The notes under the pieces were generated by a model. It did no database searches and had not been told where the DNA came from. It saw nothing but the letters and a program-made list of their open reading frames with translations. The position numbers and the translations under genes were made by a program. Below, in pieces: positions 6,914 to 15,103 of a stretch of 64,000 nt of DNA. Location of the stretch: NCBI RefSeq assembly GCF_009882985.1, contig NZ_WTUZ01000040.1, positions 496,001 to 560,000 of the forward strand, given 5' to 3'. Position 1 is the first letter of the stretch; the number at the start of each line of letters is the position of its first letter. Source of the stretch: Paenibacillus silvestris (GTDB taxonomy: Bacteria > Bacillota > Bacilli > Paenibacillales > NBRC-103111).

Positions 6914-8461
6914 CTACTCTTCAAGCTCCAATAGAGATATAGCGCCTTCGTGCTCTGAGGCAAGCTTCAATGTGAGCCCTGCGTAACGCCTGGCAGCTTC
7001 AACATCCCCGACCTCATAATAGCAGATCGCCCTGTCATAGAGAACATCTGGGTTGAGATGATAAGCATCTTCTGTTTTTTCAAAAAAGGTGCTAGCATCC
7101 TGATACATCTCCATCTGATACAGAAGCGCTGCGCACTCCAAAGCCATTTCATGTTGTTCCTTCATCGGGTAGTACCCTTCCCACATCTGATAAATCCCTA
7201 GACGTAGATCGGAGTAAACTCCTTCCTCACACATCGGCAGCTGCTCCTTTAGCCGGCTTGCAAATTGCAGCAAGAACTGAGCATCATACCCGGATAATCG
7301 CCAAAAGGAAAGGAATTGTGGCACCTCCAGTTGATCTAGGTACCCATCGAGCCATTCTTTGATGGTGATGAAATCATCAGGGCCATAACGCTCGATAAAT
7401 CGCCGATAGGCTAACCGAGTGTTTCCATATCCAGCTGGATTAGACAGCATTAACATGCAGCCAATGTTGAGGTGGTGATAAGGATGCTGTGTAAACAGAC
7501 ACAGCGCCCCTCTCTGCTCCCAAACATCGTTCAGAGCATGATAGTTCGCTGTTAACGAGAAACTGCCGTGGTGGATCAGCTGCGGCGGCTCACTGTACTC
7601 CCAGCTTTCCAAGCGATGGTCTCCTTTGTCCGCAGTAAGCAGGACAAATCCTTCCCTCGAAAGCAGGTTCAGCCGTTCCAGACATTGCAAGCCAATGACG
7701 GGGAATAGAACATGAGAATCTTCCAACTTTTCAGTGTATTGCGCAATAACATGGCTGTAAGCATACGATTCCTGCTCGTATTTTTCAGAAAGCCGATATT
7801 CATACTCGAGTGTTACGTCTTCCAACATTTCAGTGGCGCTACGACCAGCAGCTTTTCCTGAGAATTGCAGAGATACCAAGCAATCGTAGACGCGCTTATT
7901 ATCCACATAGAGCAGTTCCTGCGGGATACTATCGAAAAAATAATTCGCGACAACCAGCAGTGGTTGCAGCAAGTCTCCCCTTCGGATACGGATGCCAGCC
8001 TCCGTTAAGTAGAGTTCGTCATCTTTCACTGCGTCGAACTGAGCAAAATCCAGAATTCCTTGCTCCACATAAGGGCGCAAGCTTGGATGCTGCTTCCAGA
8101 AGGCCAAGTTTTTGTGGGCCAAGTCCGTCATGACATAGCGAAAACCGGGTAGAGACATTGGCGCCGCATAATCCCTCATTGCGCACAATTCCTTCAGCAC
8201 ATGAAAGGCGAGTCGGCCAGAGCCCGCACCTAGTTCAACAATAGTAACAGGCTCAGTTACGCACCCTGATTGTGCTCGATCTTGTAGAAAACCAAATATT
8301 ATCTCCGCATAGGAGGTAGCAATCATCGGATTACTTGTGATGTACTCGGGGACTTCGTTATTTTGCCATGCGCGTATACCCTGCTCTTCATAATAGGCTC
8401 GCTGCAGCTCCCAGATGGGAGATTCACTGAAGGGATGCCACTTCTGATCGTTCGTTACCAT
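6914..8461 (-). CDS. MidA-like SAM methyltransferase fused to a TPR-like C-terminal region
   Basis: 515 aa. Residues about 1-260 resemble the MidA/NDUFAF7 (DUF185) methyltransferase fold: VPEYITSNPMIATSYAEIIF, then motif I TIVELGAGSGRLAFHVLKEL, and VANYFFDSIPQELLYVDNKR, the equivalent of the NEL-D region. The middle (260-430) is family-specific. The last 90 residues (AALLYQMEMYQDASTFFEKT, VLYDRAICYYEVGDVEAARR) form two TPR-like helical pairs. MidA proteins dimethylate an arginine in complex I, but this fusion architecture points to another, unknown protein target. Single gene, convergent with the TerC-like gene and divergent from the hydrolase at 8611. Confidence 0.75.
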   Translation of the reverse strand: MVTNDQKWHPFSESPIWELQRAYYEEQGIRAWQNNEVPEYITSNPMIATSYAEIIFGFLQDRAQSGCVTEPVTIVELGAGSGRLAFHVLKELCAMRDYAAPMSLPGFRYVMTDLAHKNLAFWKQHPSLRPYVEQGILDFAQFDAVKDDELYLTEAGIRIRRGDLLQPLLVVANYFFDSIPQELLYVDNKRVYDCLVSLQFSGKAAGRSATEMLEDVTLEYEYRLSEKYEQESYAYSHVIAQYTEKLEDSHVLFPVIGLQCLERLNLLSREGFVLLTADKGDHRLESWEYSEPPQLIHHGSFSLTANYHALNDVWEQRGALCLFTQHPYHHLNIGCMLMLSNPAGYGNTRLAYRRFIERYGPDDFITIKEWLDGYLDQLEVPQFLSFWRLSGYDAQFLLQFASRLKEQLPMCEEGVYSDLRLGIYQMWEGYYPMKEQHEMALECAALLYQMEMYQDASTFFEKTEDAYHLNPDVLYDRAICYYEVGDVEAARRYAGLTLKLASEHEGAISLLELEE

Positions 8462-8610
8462 ATATAGAACCTACTTTACTTAAATGTGGGTGAAAAACCA
8501 TCCCCATCTTACCATAAATCCCCTATCCGAACATCTTGCCTAGATTTCATGGGCAAAAGTCCATTGTGGGCATATAGTATTACATCTTCTTTGAAAGGAA
8601 GTCTAACCTG

Positions 8611-9495
8611 ATGCACACTTACGAAACTCCCCCCTATGCGCCTACCTATTGGCCGATCCCCTATCCTGGGCAAATACCATTTCCATCCAACAACTGGCCT
8701 TTTATGACGCCCTCTCCGTGGGAACAAGATGCTGAACCCGAATACCGTGAGAGGGAACAGCCCCTCACCTTCGTACTTATTCATGGCGCTTGGGCAGATG
8801 CCAGCTTCTGGGCAGGTGTTGCAGCTGAGCTTCGCAAAAAAGGCCATAACGTCTACGTCCCCGAATACCCAGGACATGGCGCTGACCCTAATAAGGCTGT
8901 CACTCATGGCATACTGTCAAAATCCATTGCGGATTATATCAAAACACATAATCTTACCAACATCATCCTGGTTGGCCACAGCTTCGGCGGGACCTTGGTG
9001 CAAAAAGTAGCAGAGCTAGTCCCAGATCGCCTAAGAAGGCTAGTATTTATTAACGCTTTTGTATTAAAAGATGGCGAAAGGCTGGTTGATGAGTTTCCTC
9101 CGCCTGTGCAAGCTATGTTTGAGCAGCTTAGGAAAAGCTCGAAGGATGATACGATCATGCTGCCATTTCCCGTATATAGAGAACAATTCTCGAATTTGGG
9201 AAGCCTTCCACAGGTCCAGTCTCTCTATAATAAAACTTCGCCTGAACCTGCAGGACCTTCCTATGAAAAGCTGGATCTGAAGAAATTTTACAGTCTAACT
9301 GTTCCTAGAAGTTATGTGCACTTAACAGATGATACCGTACTGCCAATTGGGAATCCCGAGTATGGATGGCATCCGCATATGTCAAACCGTTTGGGCTTAT
9401 TCAGGCTCATCCAAGCGCCGGGCGATCATATGACAACGATTCAATTTGAACCCAAACGAATCGCCCGTAAATTGTACGAAGCCGCGAGAGACTAA
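8611..9495 (+). CDS. Alpha/beta hydrolase with a Pro/Tyr/Trp-rich N-terminus
   Basis: 294 aa. After about 45 residues rich in Pro, Tyr and Trp, a standard alpha/beta hydrolase domain begins: LTFVLIHGAWADASFWAGVA (oxyanion region), the nucleophile elbow GHSFGG (Ser near residue 126) and the catalytic His in APGDHMTT near the end. It resembles small esterases of the RsbQ/salicylate-esterase group. AAAGGAAG precedes the ATG. The last 4 bases overlap tail to tail with the S16 protease gene. No signal peptide is evident. The N-terminal extension is unlike typical members and recalls low-complexity spore-coat sequences; that link is speculation. Confidence 0.85.
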   Translation: MHTYETPPYAPTYWPIPYPGQIPFPSNNWPFMTPSPWEQDAEPEYREREQPLTFVLIHGAWADASFWAGVAAELRKKGHNVYVPEYPGHGADPNKAVTHGILSKSIADYIKTHNLTNIILVGHSFGGTLVQKVAELVPDRLRRLVFINAFVLKDGERLVDEFPPPVQAMFEQLRKSSKDDTIMLPFPVYREQFSNLGSLPQVQSLYNKTSPEPAGPSYEKLDLKKFYSLTVPRSYVHLTDDTVLPIGNPEYGWHPHMSNRLGLFRLIQAPGDHMTTIQFEPKRIARKLYEAARD

Positions 9496-10865
9496 GGACA
9501 AGAAAGCTGTCCAGTTGTTTGTTTTGGGTGTTCTTTTAGCCATTTCATCATATCGTCCAGCGTTCGGACGGGTACGATCTGCAGGCTAGGAGCCCCTTTC
9601 TTCGCTTCGGACTCATTCGCAACGGGAACGAAGAAAACATCAGCATTCGTTCTGCTAATGGTATACGCCTTCTGTTCTAATCCCCCTACCGGGCCAATTG
9701 AACCGTCTGGTTCCATAGTTCCCGTACCTGCCACATGATTGCCGTAGGTTACCCCGCATGGTGTAAGCTGGTCAACCAAGGTTAGCGCCAGCATAGCACC
9801 ATGGGAAGGCCCGCCTTCATGCAATAAATAATCATGATAATTCACAAGGATCGGAAGATCATATTGCACTTCGTTGGCTACTTGGATGCCGAAGGCTGCA
9901 CGACTCGCATCATCAGGATTCGGACGTGTTTTCGCTTGCACATTGACCTGCTTGCCGCCGCGCAGTACGGTCAGAGACACTTGATCACCAGGCTTGACCG
10001 TTTTCATGCGCTCAGTGAGTTCTTCAAGTGTAGTAACGGTTTGTCCCTTCACTTGTTGGATCACATCTCCAAGCTGAATCTGGCCGCTGGCTGGGCTGTC
10101 CTTGAGGATGGCTGTGATGCGAACTCCGCTCGAGGAGATTCCCTTCCCTTTGCCCACCTTCTGAAAAGCAATGGCGCTTCCTGCGGCGTTCGCATCAGCC
10201 TTCATGAGCCGTACTTCTTGATTGTATTCACCAAGTGTCATCCCTAAATTTTCGACTTCAAACGAATACTTCGCAAACAGCTTTGCATAAACCCAGTCGA
10301 TAGGGAAAGCAGGACGCTCAAACACCAGCACGCCAGAAATATCGCCATGCACATTGCCTTCACTTGTGTGTGCATATCGGTTCATGTTCAGCGTCAAGCC
10401 CGGATAAGTAACCAAATACTTCGTTGGCCAAAACATCACCAGCATCAAACACACCGTTATAGCAAAAAGACTTATACTCTTCATTGGCAGCTTGCGTCTT
10501 ATGCGTTCATGCACGAATAAGTCTACAAAAACCAGTAACCAGGTCAAAATAAATGCCCCAGCTGAATACTCCAGCTTTTTCGGTACTGTTAATAAAATGA
10601 TGACACACGCCAAGCCTGCCGCGATTATGGACACCGCTCTAACCCACATCCAGCCCCGTCTGTGCGACCTTAAGTGGATGAGCGAACCAGCAATCCAAAT
10701 CAATGGAATGAGCATCAAGACATAGATGAGTTCGTCAATTACATCAATCCAGTAGATCGTAGAGCCCAGCCGCAATGGGTCCGGGAGCCAGATTAATTCC
10801 CCGATTACAACCAAGAACAGCGTCAGAACCATAGCCGAATAGTACAACTTTTGCCAAAGTGCCAT
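9492..10865 (-). CDS. YlbL/SepM-like PDZ-S16 (Lon-type) membrane protease with extra N-terminal membrane segments
   Basis: 457 aa. Roughly residues 10-165 hold about five hydrophobic segments (first LYYSAMVLTLFLVVIGELIW). A PDZ domain follows (about 240-325; GVRITAILKDSPASGQIQLG, GDVIQQVKGQTVTTLEEL), then an S16 Lon-type proteolytic domain with the catalytic Ser in HEGGPSHGAMLALTLVD and the Lys in GGLEQKAYTI, a Ser-Lys dyad. YlbL of Bacillus and SepM of streptococci have a single N-terminal anchor, so this protein carries additional membrane passes. Likely cleaves membrane-proximal extracytoplasmic targets. The ATG at 10865 has AAAGGA 8 bases upstream; the ATG at 10874 sits too close to it. 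Confidence 0.85.
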   Translation of the reverse strand: MALWQKLYYSAMVLTLFLVVIGELIWLPDPLRLGSTIYWIDVIDELIYVLMLIPLIWIAGSLIHLRSHRRGWMWVRAVSIIAAGLACVIILLTVPKKLEYSAGAFILTWLLVFVDLFVHERIRRKLPMKSISLFAITVCLMLVMFWPTKYLVTYPGLTLNMNRYAHTSEGNVHGDISGVLVFERPAFPIDWVYAKLFAKYSFEVENLGMTLGEYNQEVRLMKADANAAGSAIAFQKVGKGKGISSSGVRITAILKDSPASGQIQLGDVIQQVKGQTVTTLEELTERMKTVKPGDQVSLTVLRGGKQVNVQAKTRPNPDDASRAAFGIQVANEVQYDLPILVNYHDYLLHEGGPSHGAMLALTLVDQLTPCGVTYGNHVAGTGTMEPDGSIGPVGGLEQKAYTISRTNADVFFVPVANESEAKKGAPSLQIVPVRTLDDMMKWLKEHPKQTTGQLSCP

Positions 10866-10886
10866 CCTATGCATCCTTTCCTATGT

Positions 10887-10929
10887 AAAAAAGTAGCTGA
10901 CGCTCTCTTTCGGAGAGTTCGCTACTTTT
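10887..10929 (-). terminator. Bidirectional-looking terminator between hisA and the S16 protease gene
   Basis: AAAAGTAGC ... GCTCTC TTTCG GAGAG ... GCTACTTTT forms a long hairpin with T-runs on both strands; on the minus strand it lies 11 bases after the hisA stop. Confidence 0.85.
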
Positions 10930-10939
10930 CATTTCAATT

Positions 10940-11698
10940 TCATTGCTCTTTCATGTACGCGACAACTTGATCATACGATAGCTTGCCACCGAATATATCA
11001 AGCGCACTGCCAATCGTAATATCCAGCTTTCCAGCAGATAATTGTTTGAATAACGCGATGTCCTCGAACGATCTCGCTCCACCTGCATAGGTTGTGGGGA
11101 TCGTAACCCATTCCGCAAGCGTGCTCACGAGACTCTGCTGAATACCGCTTTGCTTGCCTTCAACATCGACCGCATGAACAAGAAACTCATCACAGTATTG
11201 CTCCAGAAACCGAATATTAGCTTCATTCAGTTCAAAATCACTTACTAACTTCCATTGGTTGGTCGCAACGAACCACTTGCCGTCCTTCTCTTTGCAGCTT
11301 AGATCAATGACTAACCGTTTCTTCCCAACCTCAGCTACTATTTTATCCAAATTTTCCTGATTAAGTTGTCCGTCTCGGAAAATGTAGGATGTCACAATGA
11401 CATGGGAGGCGCCGCGGTCCAAATAATACTTGGCATTCTCTGCGTGAATTCCGCCACCAATTTGTAAACCGCCTGGATATTCCTGAAGCGCGCTAACGGC
11501 TTCATCCTGGTTCCCATCCCCAAGCATAATGACATGTCCGCCTACTAATTGATCTTTTTTGAACATGGCGGCATAATACTTAGAGTCAAATGAAGATACA
11601 AAATTTTCAATAATAGCTTTTCCCTCTGTGCCTAACGTTTCACCAACAATTTGTTTCACTTTCCCGCTATGTAGATCGATGCATGGCCGAAATTCCAA
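10940..11698 (-). CDS. hisA: Eukaryotic-type HisA (ProFAR isomerase), outside any histidine operon
   Basis: 252 aa TIM-barrel enzyme predicted to convert ProFAR to PRFAR in histidine synthesis. The sequence matches the fungal/plant HIS6-type family rather than normal bacterial HisA: FRPCIDLHSGKVKQIVG, YYAAMFKKDQLVGGHVIMLG, LQIGGGIHAENA, HVIVTSYIF, RLVIDLSCKEKDGKWFVAT, FLVHAVDVEGKQSGI, TYAGGARSFEDI and ITIGSALDIFGG all resemble yeast HIS6 positions from memory. The two catalytic Asp (CIDLH and VDVEG) are kept. A TTG start at 11698 with GGGGG 8 bases upstream fits better than the longer reading to 11722. An extended -10 TGCTATAAT precedes it. No other his gene is in the window. Confidence 0.88.
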   Translation of the reverse strand: MEFRPCIDLHSGKVKQIVGETLGTEGKAIIENFVSSFDSKYYAAMFKKDQLVGGHVIMLGDGNQDEAVSALQEYPGGLQIGGGIHAENAKYYLDRGASHVIVTSYIFRDGQLNQENLDKIVAEVGKKRLVIDLSCKEKDGKWFVATNQWKLVSDFELNEANIRFLEQYCDEFLVHAVDVEGKQSGIQQSLVSTLAEWVTIPTTYAGGARSFEDIALFKQLSAGKLDITIGSALDIFGGKLSYDQVVAYMKEQ

Positions 11699-11848
11699 TG
11701 TCTTTACCCCCACTATCCGCAATTGTTGCTAACTTGATTTGTCATTTATTATAGCACATTCTACCAGGGAAGAACCTAGGTCGTCTCTCAAAATAGAAAA
11801 GACCTTCCCCTAATGTCTGGGATGGCCTGTCTCTTATATGTACTTAAC

Positions 11849-12328
11849 TCATTGCTTAATAAATCCTTCTTCTGCCATATACTCTTCAACTTCTTCGTAT
11901 GTTTCAAAAGCGCAGTCCAAATTACTACCGGCATAGACATACCAAAGATCTTCTACGAAAGTTACGGCAAGAGCATGACCATCTTCATCTGTCCACAGCT
12001 CTTCCTCTGACGATTCCGGCTTTGGTTGCGCCACGATCGCTGTATTCACCGTATTCGTTAAGGACAGGATGGACTTCTGTATGATGTCACGAAGCTCTTC
12101 CGCGCTAAAATCGCGAATATTAATTAACCCTTTGCTATCGGTTGCATACACCTTCACATATTCCGCATATACAAATCCGTTGCCGTTTGGGTGCAAGTGG
12201 TATACAACAATCTTCTTATCATAGCTGCTTTCTTCATAATGAAAATTAATGCGTCCCAGAGAAACATCCTTGCGATGCAACTCGGGAAATGATTCCACAA
12301 TCGCTAACTTTTCTTCTAAACTGAGCAT
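11849..12328 (-). CDS. Conserved hypothetical protein, 159 aa
   Basis: I do not recognise a family. The protein is soluble and acidic, with an N-terminal alpha segment (LSLEEKLAIVESFPELHRKD), a beta-rich middle (IVVYHLHPNGNGFVYAEYVK), the helix DFSAEELRDIIQKSILSLTN, and a C-terminal half ending CAFETYEEVEEYMAEEGFIK. It starts 7 bases after the stop of the preceding gene at 12336, so the two are probably co-transcribed. A weak hairpin followed by TTTTCTATTTT lies at about 11790-11830 downstream. It is divergent from a YneQ-like gene. Cytoplasmic protein of unknown role. Confidence 0.7.
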   Translation of the reverse strand: MLSLEEKLAIVESFPELHRKDVSLGRINFHYEESSYDKKIVVYHLHPNGNGFVYAEYVKVYATDSKGLINIRDFSAEELRDIIQKSILSLTNTVNTAIVAQPKPESSEEELWTDEDGHALAVTFVEDLWYVYAGSNLDCAFETYEEVEEYMAEEGFIKQ

Positions 12329-12335
12329 TCGTCAA

Positions 12336-12644
12336 TTACTCCATCACTTGAATTTTAAATACGTTCTCCAATTTACCTTCTGATCTTTTTTTCAAAGGAA
12401 CTTTGATATCTCGACCAAGCTCTTTGAAAAAGGTGTCAACATCACATTGTACATTGCTAAGAACAACCTTAAATGAACCGTCCTGGACAATGTTTTGATT
12501 GGCCTCTTCCGGAACGTTAACATCTACGGCATATTTCTTCGTCAATGTATTCATATATCGACTAAAAATTTCGATTAATTCCTCGTTGTTAAAATTCTCA
12601 ATTACCAGCTTACCTTTGTTCGTAAAATTCAGATGAACTTTCAA
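12336..12644 (-). CDS. Conserved hypothetical protein, 102 aa
   Basis: No family recognised. A basic soluble protein with the pattern LKVHLNFTNKGKLVIENFNN (beta strands), NEELIEIFSRYMNTLTKKYA (helix) and a C-terminal FKVVLSNVQCDVDTFFKELG segment. The TTG start at 12644 has AAAGGGG 8 bases upstream and is preferred over an ATG at 12671, which lacks a good ribosome site. It is the first gene of a two-gene unit with the 159-aa protein, divergent from the YneQ-like gene across about 107 bases. Confidence 0.6.
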   Translation of the reverse strand: MKVHLNFTNKGKLVIENFNNEELIEIFSRYMNTLTKKYAVDVNVPEEANQNIVQDGSFKVVLSNVQCDVDTFFKELGRDIKVPLKKRSEGKLENVFKIQVME

Positions 12645-12751
12645 TTTTTGTGCCCCTTTTCCATGAACCATTGATGTATTGTATAATTATAACACACTTT
12701 TATATATTCTAAGCCTTAACATAAAAAATAAACAGTAGGACGGAGTTCAAC

Positions 12752-13051
12752 ATGGCATTTGGCATAAAAAGAGATGAGCTTTATCGGTGGAAAGACGCCG
12801 TCAGCCGCGGTGAAATCGCCTTTTTAACCCACTATTGGCTTGATGATCGATTTGCTGGCGTAACGACCGTAACGAAGGTTGGCTGCTCAAATTTGGAACG
12901 TTTAACCAATTGGTGTGTGTCACATGGTCTCGATCCGACATATATTCACCACAGCCCCTCTTATCCACATTACGACCTTTTTGGTTCCATCCAGAAGAAA
13001 ATATTAGTACTTGAACAGCAATGGGAACAAATTGAAAGATTTCACCTATAA
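12752..13051 (+). CDS. YneQ-like conserved protein
   Basis: 99 aa. The N-terminus MAFGIKRDELYRWKDAVSRG and motifs EIAFLTHYWLDDRFAG, TVTKVGCSNLERLTNWC and YPHYDLFGSIQKKIL resemble Bacillus YneQ as I remember it. This is a small cytoplasmic protein of unknown function, common in Bacillales. GGAG precedes the ATG. It ends in a strong terminator shared with the convergent gene at 13072. The Cys and several His residues could bind a metal, but that is not supported further. Confidence 0.75.
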   Translation: MAFGIKRDELYRWKDAVSRGEIAFLTHYWLDDRFAGVTTVTKVGCSNLERLTNWCVSHGLDPTYIHHSPSYPHYDLFGSIQKKILVLEQQWEQIERFHL

Positions 13052-13056
13052 AAGGA

Positions 13057-13100
13057 AAACCTCCAAAATCGTTATTTCACGGTTTTTGGAGGTTTTTTTT
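13057..13100 (+). terminator. Shared terminator between convergent genes
   Basis: AAACCTCCAAAA pairs with TTTTTGGAGGTTT and is followed by a T-run. The stop codon of the opposing gene (13072) falls in its loop, so the 3' end of that gene forms part of the stem. Confidence 0.88.
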
Positions 13101-13293
13101 CATCAGATTGTTGGATTACCTGTCTTAACCTTGTCTCGAACCGATTAATAGCCACAATTGAAAACTCACCGAACAATAAAATTTTCGTTTTTACAGGCCC
13201 AGGGAATGCCGGATGGTTGATTTCCAAATCATCATTCAGCTCGTTGTACCAGGGCAATAAATTCATTTTAATGACTAACACTCTATTTTTCAC
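13072..13293 (-). CDS. Small conserved protein, 73 aa
   Basis: The protein reads VKNRVLVIKMNLLPWYNELN at its start and contains EINHPAFPGPVKTKILLFGE. Family not recognised with certainty; similarly sized proteins lie beside YheC/YheD genes in Bacillales. The GTG start at 13293 is chosen because GGTGGAG is 7 bases away; a TTG two codons earlier is too close. It lies 92 bases downstream of the YheC/D gene stop in the same direction. Soluble and basic at the C-terminus. Its stop lies inside the shared terminator. Confidence 0.6.
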   Translation of the reverse strand: MKNRVLVIKMNLLPWYNELNDDLEINHPAFPGPVKTKILLFGEFSIVAINRFETRLRQVIQQSDEKKPPKTVK

Positions 13294-13385
13294 TATCAAA
13301 CTCCACCTTTACAGCGCTATAATAATAGTTTATTCTCCTTATACTGCTAGTGTACTAGTTGAATTCTCCATTTCTAGATGGGGGA

Positions 13386-14441
13386 TTAACCCCTTTTATT
13401 TAATAGGTATTTCGCATACAAAAGTGGTGTCTCATACGTCTTATAGAACGAATCATCCATCTTCAGTTGCTTGAACTCGTACCTCTGGTCCCTCCCATTT
13501 GCCTCGATAAACCAGATGTGTCCCGTCAGGTCGACGCCAATATCTAATCCTATATCCGCCATATGCGGTAATCGGTTGCCCAATGTTTCAGCTAATTTTA
13601 GGGAGAGCTGCTCAACCGCTTCTTTCATCCGCTGAGGCTGAAACCCGCTGCGTTGAAATAAGAGTTCACACGCCCAAGCTTCTCCGCCTATGCCCAGATT
13701 GGTAACCTGCCTGCCCTTGGCGGCAACCTTCCCTGCAATCCCATTGACTTGCCACTTGCCCTTTGCTCCACGCTGCACAGAAACTCTTAAATCGTAGGGC
13801 CTGCCTTGATGCATGGCTAATATAATAGCTTGTTGAATGAGATAGGTTTGTTTTCCAACCTTTGTTTGGATAAATGCCAGTGCTTGTTCCCGGCTCAACT
13901 CCTTAGGCTCTTTATTGCTCCAATACACTTCCCAAGTGTCATACTCTAACTTCGAAAGCTTGATAATCCCTTTGCCTAAGGAACTGCTTGTCGGTTTAAC
14001 GAAGAAATCTGTGAATCGTTCCATAGCCTCCAGTACATGCGCGCGAGAATACGCTAAAGTCGCTGGGAGGTGCGCCCGCAGGGACTCCTTCGTATATAAA
14101 AGCTTATGAATAAGCAGCTTATCATATCGATTTTGACGATTGAAGACATGACTCGAAGCCGCAAGATGTTTCAATTTCTTAAGCATATAGGGTGAAAGCG
14201 ATAAAGTACGGTTATGGATGACTTTGGGATATGGAAGACGAAGAAGACGGTAGCTTTTGTTCTCATAACATAGACCAAGGGCTGACTTCCCGCTCGTTTC
14301 CTGCAGGCAAATATAAAAAAGCGTTATACCAAGTTTCTCAGCCGCTTGATTATACAGGTCAATTTGTTCATACCCGGTCTGTTTGCTCTGAATACCTAAG
14401 TACGTTTTTCGATCCAAAAGAATGCCCACTATATTGCGCAT
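13386..14441 (-). CDS. YheC/YheD family endospore coat-associated protein (ATP-grasp-like)
   Basis: 351 aa. The start MRNIVGILLDRKTYLGIQSK and the central FFVKPTSSSLGKGIIKLSKL (about residues 140-160), followed by PYDLRVSVQRGAKGKWQVNG and a C-terminal DIGLDIGVDLTGHIWFIEAN, fit the YheC/YheD family, which has an ATP-grasp fold; the lysine/glycine loop and the Asp/Glu-Asn end are the nucleotide and metal positions. In Bacillus these proteins are found with the spore coat. The substrate joined by any ligase activity is unknown. GGTGGAGGTGTTCAT precedes the ATG. Its presence supports a spore-forming host. Confidence 0.85.
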   Translation of the reverse strand: MRNIVGILLDRKTYLGIQSKQTGYEQIDLYNQAAEKLGITLFYICLQETSGKSALGLCYENKSYRLLRLPYPKVIHNRTLSLSPYMLKKLKHLAASSHVFNRQNRYDKLLIHKLLYTKESLRAHLPATLAYSRAHVLEAMERFTDFFVKPTSSSLGKGIIKLSKLEYDTWEVYWSNKEPKELSREQALAFIQTKVGKQTYLIQQAIILAMHQGRPYDLRVSVQRGAKGKWQVNGIAGKVAAKGRQVTNLGIGGEAWACELLFQRSGFQPQRMKEAVEQLSLKLAETLGNRLPHMADIGLDIGVDLTGHIWFIEANGRDQRYEFKQLKMDDSFYKTYETPLLYAKYLLNKRG

Positions 14442-14570
14442 ATGAACACCTCCACCAAAAAGTCATCAATAACACTGTATGCATTTGCTTCCTTTCTGGT
14501 CCGAAAGAACAGCATTCATGCGCCTTTTTTCACATAAACGACGACAAGAAGCAGGAAGCTGGATACAGCA

Positions 14571-14620
14571 AAAAAGCTTAGATAGATCCATGTTTGGGAT
14601 CCGACTAAGCTTTTTATTTT
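14571..14620 (-). terminator. Terminator after the NUDIX gene
   Basis: AAAAAGCTTAG pairs with CTAAGCTTTTT, with an inner GGATC/GATCC pair; T-runs on both strands. It lies about 10 bases past the NUDIX stop. Confidence 0.85.
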
Positions 14621-14630
14621 GCCAATGAAC

Positions 14631-15065
14631 TTATTTCCAACCTATACTTTCAAACCAAAGACCCTCTTGTTTATGCTCTATCGCAACTCGAATATAACTA
14701 ACCATCTCACTTGGAAGCTCGCTTATTGGAAACCATTTCAATTGCTCACATTTCTCTGGTTCCATATTCGTGATCTCGCCTTTCCAAGCATGTGCTTTCA
14801 AAAAGAAATCCACCCATTCGGAAGTCGTATTTTTGCGATGCATCATTCCGATGATTTCCAGCTGTTCGGGCTCGATCTCCACCCCAGCTTCTTCCTTAGC
14901 TTCTCGGATCGCCGCAGCAACGACCTCTTCGTTGCCATCCATCCTGCCGGCAACTACGCTCCAATTGCCGTCTTGAAACCCGGTATTTTGCCGTTTTAAC
15001 AATAAAACCTCATCATTTCGATAAAATAAAATGTGTACCGATCCATATAAAATAGGTGTTCGCAT
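14631..15065 (-). CDS. NUDIX hydrolase
   Basis: 144 aa. The complete Nudix box is visible at about residues 39-61: G-x5-E-x7-REAKEEAGV, with the glutamates that bind the catalytic metal. Such enzymes cleave nucleoside diphosphates linked to another group, often cleaning up damaged nucleotides. The beginning MRTPILYGSVHILFYRNDEV and the use of FKLL-type residues before the box match small MutT-like proteins. GGAGG stands 6 bases before the ATG. Monocistronic with its own terminator. The substrate cannot be predicted from sequence. Confidence 0.9.
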   Translation of the reverse strand: MRTPILYGSVHILFYRNDEVLLLKRQNTGFQDGNWSVVAGRMDGNEEVVAAAIREAKEEAGVEIEPEQLEIIGMMHRKNTTSEWVDFFLKAHAWKGEITNMEPEKCEQLKWFPISELPSEMVSYIRVAIEHKQEGLWFESIGWK

Positions 15066-15103
15066 GGTGATCCTCCAAACTTTTCTTTCCGAATAAACCT
15101 ATT

